This document shows, in pieces, positions 6,293 through 7,435 of a DNA stretch of 7,435 nucleotides. A program made the translations under genes and the position numbers. Origin of the DNA: Syntrophales bacterium (lineage in GTDB: Bacteria; Desulfobacterota; Syntrophia; Syntrophales; UBA2210); assembly GCA_030655735.1 (NCBI GenBank), contig JAUSPK010000140.1:1-7435 (forward strand). Reading direction: 5' to 3'. Every line of letters starts with the position of its first letter. The first letter of the stretch is position 1. A model generated the notes under the pieces. That model saw only the letters and a program-made list of their open reading frames with translations. It was not told the origin of the DNA and did no database searches.

Positions 6293-6313
6293 CCTCCCCC
6301 TTGATGGGGGAGG
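6293..6313 (+). repeat. GC-rich hairpin repeat after thiDN
   Basis: CCTCCCCC (6293-6300) and GGGGGAGG (6306-6313) form an 8-bp perfect stem with a TTGAT loop, followed by GTTAGGGTGGGGGTGAG. There is no T-tract, so it is not a standard terminator. The motif looks like a dispersed intergenic repeat of a type common in bacterial genomes; copy number cannot be seen here. Confidence 0.65.
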
Positions 6314-6363
6314 GTTAGGGTGGGGGTGAGAAGTGGTTGTATTTCGCATAGCATTTGCCCCCT

Positions 6364-6402
6364 CCCCTTAATCCCCTCCCACTAGTGGAGGGGATTAAGG
6401 GG
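6364..6402 (+). repeat. Large perfect palindrome upstream of thi4
   Basis: The 15-bp arms CCCCTTAATCCCCTC (6364-6378) and GAGGGGATTAAGGGG (6388-6402) are perfect inverted repeats around a 9-base centre containing ACTAGT. It lies 12 bases before the ribosome site of thi4 and would form a very stable RNA hairpin in the operon transcript. No T-tract follows. It could block 3' exonuclease or uncouple thi4 expression from upstream genes; that role is inference. Confidence 0.8.
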
Positions 6403-6414
6403 TACATCACAACT

Positions 6415-6422
6415 AAAAGGAG
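6415..6422 (+). promoter_or_regulatory. Ribosome binding site deciding the thi4 start
   Basis: AAAAGGAG lies 10 bases before the ATG at 6433. The frame is open further upstream to a TTG at 6355, but that extension would translate the palindromic repeat into 26 residues unlike the family, so 6433 is chosen. Confidence 0.8.
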
Positions 6423-6432
6423 AAAGAGTAAT

Positions 6433-7206
6433 ATGGCGCTGAATGAGGTAGTTATAACAAAAGCAATTATCGAACGGTTTTCCGAGAAGTTTCTTGAATA
6501 TACCGATGTTGATACGGCCATTGTGGGCGCGGGCCCTGCCGGTCTTGTGGCAGCCTATTTCCTGGCAAAGGCCGGCAAGAAGGTCGCGCTCTTTGAGCGG
6601 AAGCTCAGTGTCGGCGGTGGTATGTGGGGCGGCGGCATGATGTTCAATGAGATCGTGGTCCAGGAGGAGGGCAAGGAAATCCTCGACATCTTTGGTATCG
6701 GAACGAGAGAATATCAAACGGGCTACTACACTGCTGACGCGGTTGAGTCCGTTACCACAATCTGCTCCCACGCCACGAAGGCCGGTGCGAAGGTCTTTAA
6801 CTGTATGAGTGTCGAGGATGTTATCATTCGTGAGGGGTGTGTGACAGGTCTCGTTATTACGTGGTCCCCGGTGGAGATGGCAGGGCTGCATGTCGATCCG
6901 CTTTCGATTGCTGCAAAACATGTGATAGATTCAACGGGGCATGCCACGGAGGTCCTTCATGTGATCGAACGAAAAGCCGACGTCGTCTTGAATACACCGA
7001 CGGGAAAGATAATGGGTGAGCGCTCCATGTGGGCGGACAAGGCGGAACGTTTGACGCTTGAGAACACTAGAGAAATATGTCCCGGCGTATATGTTGCCGG
7101 GATGTCCGCCAATGCGGCGTTTGGCGGTCCCAGGATGGGCCCCGTATTTGGAGGGATGTTGCTTTCCGGAAAGAAAGTGGCGGAGCTTATTGTTGCCGCC
7201 GGGTAG
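6433..7206 (+). CDS. thi4: Thi4-family thiazole synthase, His-type (sulfide-dependent)
   Basis: This 257-residue enzyme is of the Thi4 family, which builds the adenylated thiazole of thiamine from NAD and glycine. It shows the FAD/NAD-type dinucleotide fold GAGPAG (32-37) with acidic Glu55 (LFERK), the Gly-rich GGGMWGGGMM (61-70), the active-site segment AGLHVDP (150-156), DSTGH (166-170) and the C-terminal GVYVAGMSANAAFGGPRMGP (218-237). In yeast THI4 a Cys donates its sulfur and the enzyme is used up. Here that position is His153, as in archaeal methanogen Thi4, which uses free sulfide with Fe(II) and turns over repeatedly. That points to an anaerobic, sulfide-containing cell. Length equals archaeal Thi4. 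It is followed by thiC with a 27-bp gap, in the same operon. Archaeal Thi4 was long misannotated as ribulose-1,5-bisphosphate synthetase; the thi context settles the role. Confidence 0.93.
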   Translation: MALNEVVITKAIIERFSEKFLEYTDVDTAIVGAGPAGLVAAYFLAKAGKKVALFERKLSVGGGMWGGGMMFNEIVVQEEGKEILDIFGIGTREYQTGYYTADAVESVTTICSHATKAGAKVFNCMSVEDVIIREGCVTGLVITWSPVEMAGLHVDPLSIAAKHVIDSTGHATEVLHVIERKADVVLNTPTGKIMGERSMWADKAERLTLENTREICPGVYVAGMSANAAFGGPRMGPVFGGMLLSGKKVAELIVAAG

Positions 7207-7233
7207 ATAGTTGTTGAAAAGAGGAGCTGTGAG

Positions 7234-7435
7234 ATGACGCAATTGGAGATGGCCCGTAAGGGCGGGATATCGGAAGAGATGGAGATGTGCGCTCGTCAGG
7301 AGGGAGTGCCTCCGGAGTTTATCCGGAAGGGAGTTGAAGAGGGCACCATTGTAGTGGTTCGAAACAACAGACATGGCTCTATTATGCCCCTTGCCATAGG
7401 AAAGGGACTCAGGACAAAGATCAATGTCAATATCG
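7234..7435 (+). CDS. thiC: Phosphomethylpyrimidine synthase ThiC, N-terminal part (runs off window)
   Basis: The first 67 residues are visible before the window ends. They match the start of bacterial ThiC: MTQLEMARKGGISEEM (1-16), EGVPPEFIRKGVEEGTIV (23-40), RNNRH and then IGKGLRTKINVNI (55-67), the conserved 'IGkGLrTKvNaNIG' segment. ThiC is a radical-SAM [4Fe-4S] enzyme that converts aminoimidazole ribotide into HMP-P, the pyrimidine half of thiamine. The start is supported by GAGGAG at 7221-7226, 7 bases upstream. It follows thi4 by 27 bp and supplies the substrate of the ThiD domain encoded upstream. The catalytic core and the C-terminal cluster-binding Cys motif lie outside the window. 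Confidence 0.93.
   Translation, partial: MTQLEMARKGGISEEMEMCARQEGVPPEFIRKGVEEGTIVVVRNNRHGSIMPLAIGKGLRTKINVNI

Noticed and set aside
6355..6432. 26-residue N-terminal extension of Thi4 from a TTG
   Set aside because: It would translate a palindromic repeat, and a good ribosome site precedes the ATG at 6433, where family similarity begins.
6382..6921. Minus-strand 179-codon open frame opposite thi4
   Set aside because: It overlaps a well-supported gene and its product shows no recognisable motif.

Overview
The window reads as bacterial chromosome, most likely from an anaerobic Gram-negative lineage such as Desulfobacterota (former Deltaproteobacteria). That placement is an inference. It rests on an HD-GYP signalling gene, heptanucleotide tandem repeats, small palindromic intergenic repeats, and a thiazole synthase of the sulfide-using, oxygen-avoiding type. 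All intact genes lie on the + strand. The only minus-strand gene signal is a decayed transposase.

Left part (1-3557). The 3' end of an HD-GYP gene abuts, with no spacer, a gene of unknown function. That gene appears to join a PH/GRAM-like N-terminal domain, a helical middle and a C-terminal alpha-crystallin (Hsp20-like) domain. Next comes a 702-residue tandem ArsA/Get3-type ATPase with two complete nucleotide-binding halves. Heptad repeats lie in the intergenic gap. More remarkably, they also lie in frame inside both ATPase halves, at the same structural position.

Middle (3558-4059). No intact gene is present. It holds the 3' part of an IS630-like transposase on the minus strand, with a nonsense codon, and then a TPP riboswitch on the + strand. 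The riboswitch is followed by a rho-independent terminator and a visible competing antiterminator pairing. A weak candidate promoter lies inside the transposase remnant.

Right part (4060-7435). This is a thiamine diphosphate biosynthesis locus: thiamine pyrophosphokinase, a ThiD-ThiN fusion (HMP/HMP-P kinase plus thiamine-phosphate synthase), Thi4-type thiazole synthase, and the start of thiC. ThiC would make HMP-P, the ThiD domain would convert it to HMP-PP, and Thi4 would make the thiazole. The ThiN domain would join the two into thiamine phosphate, and the pyrophosphokinase would make TPP from thiamine. This is a largely archaeal/eukaryotic-style gene set; ThiE, ThiG and ThiL are not seen here. 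The gaps around thiDN (about 190 bp each) hold palindromic repeats: a MITE-like element with 12-bp inverted ends in the first, and two GC-rich hairpins in the second.
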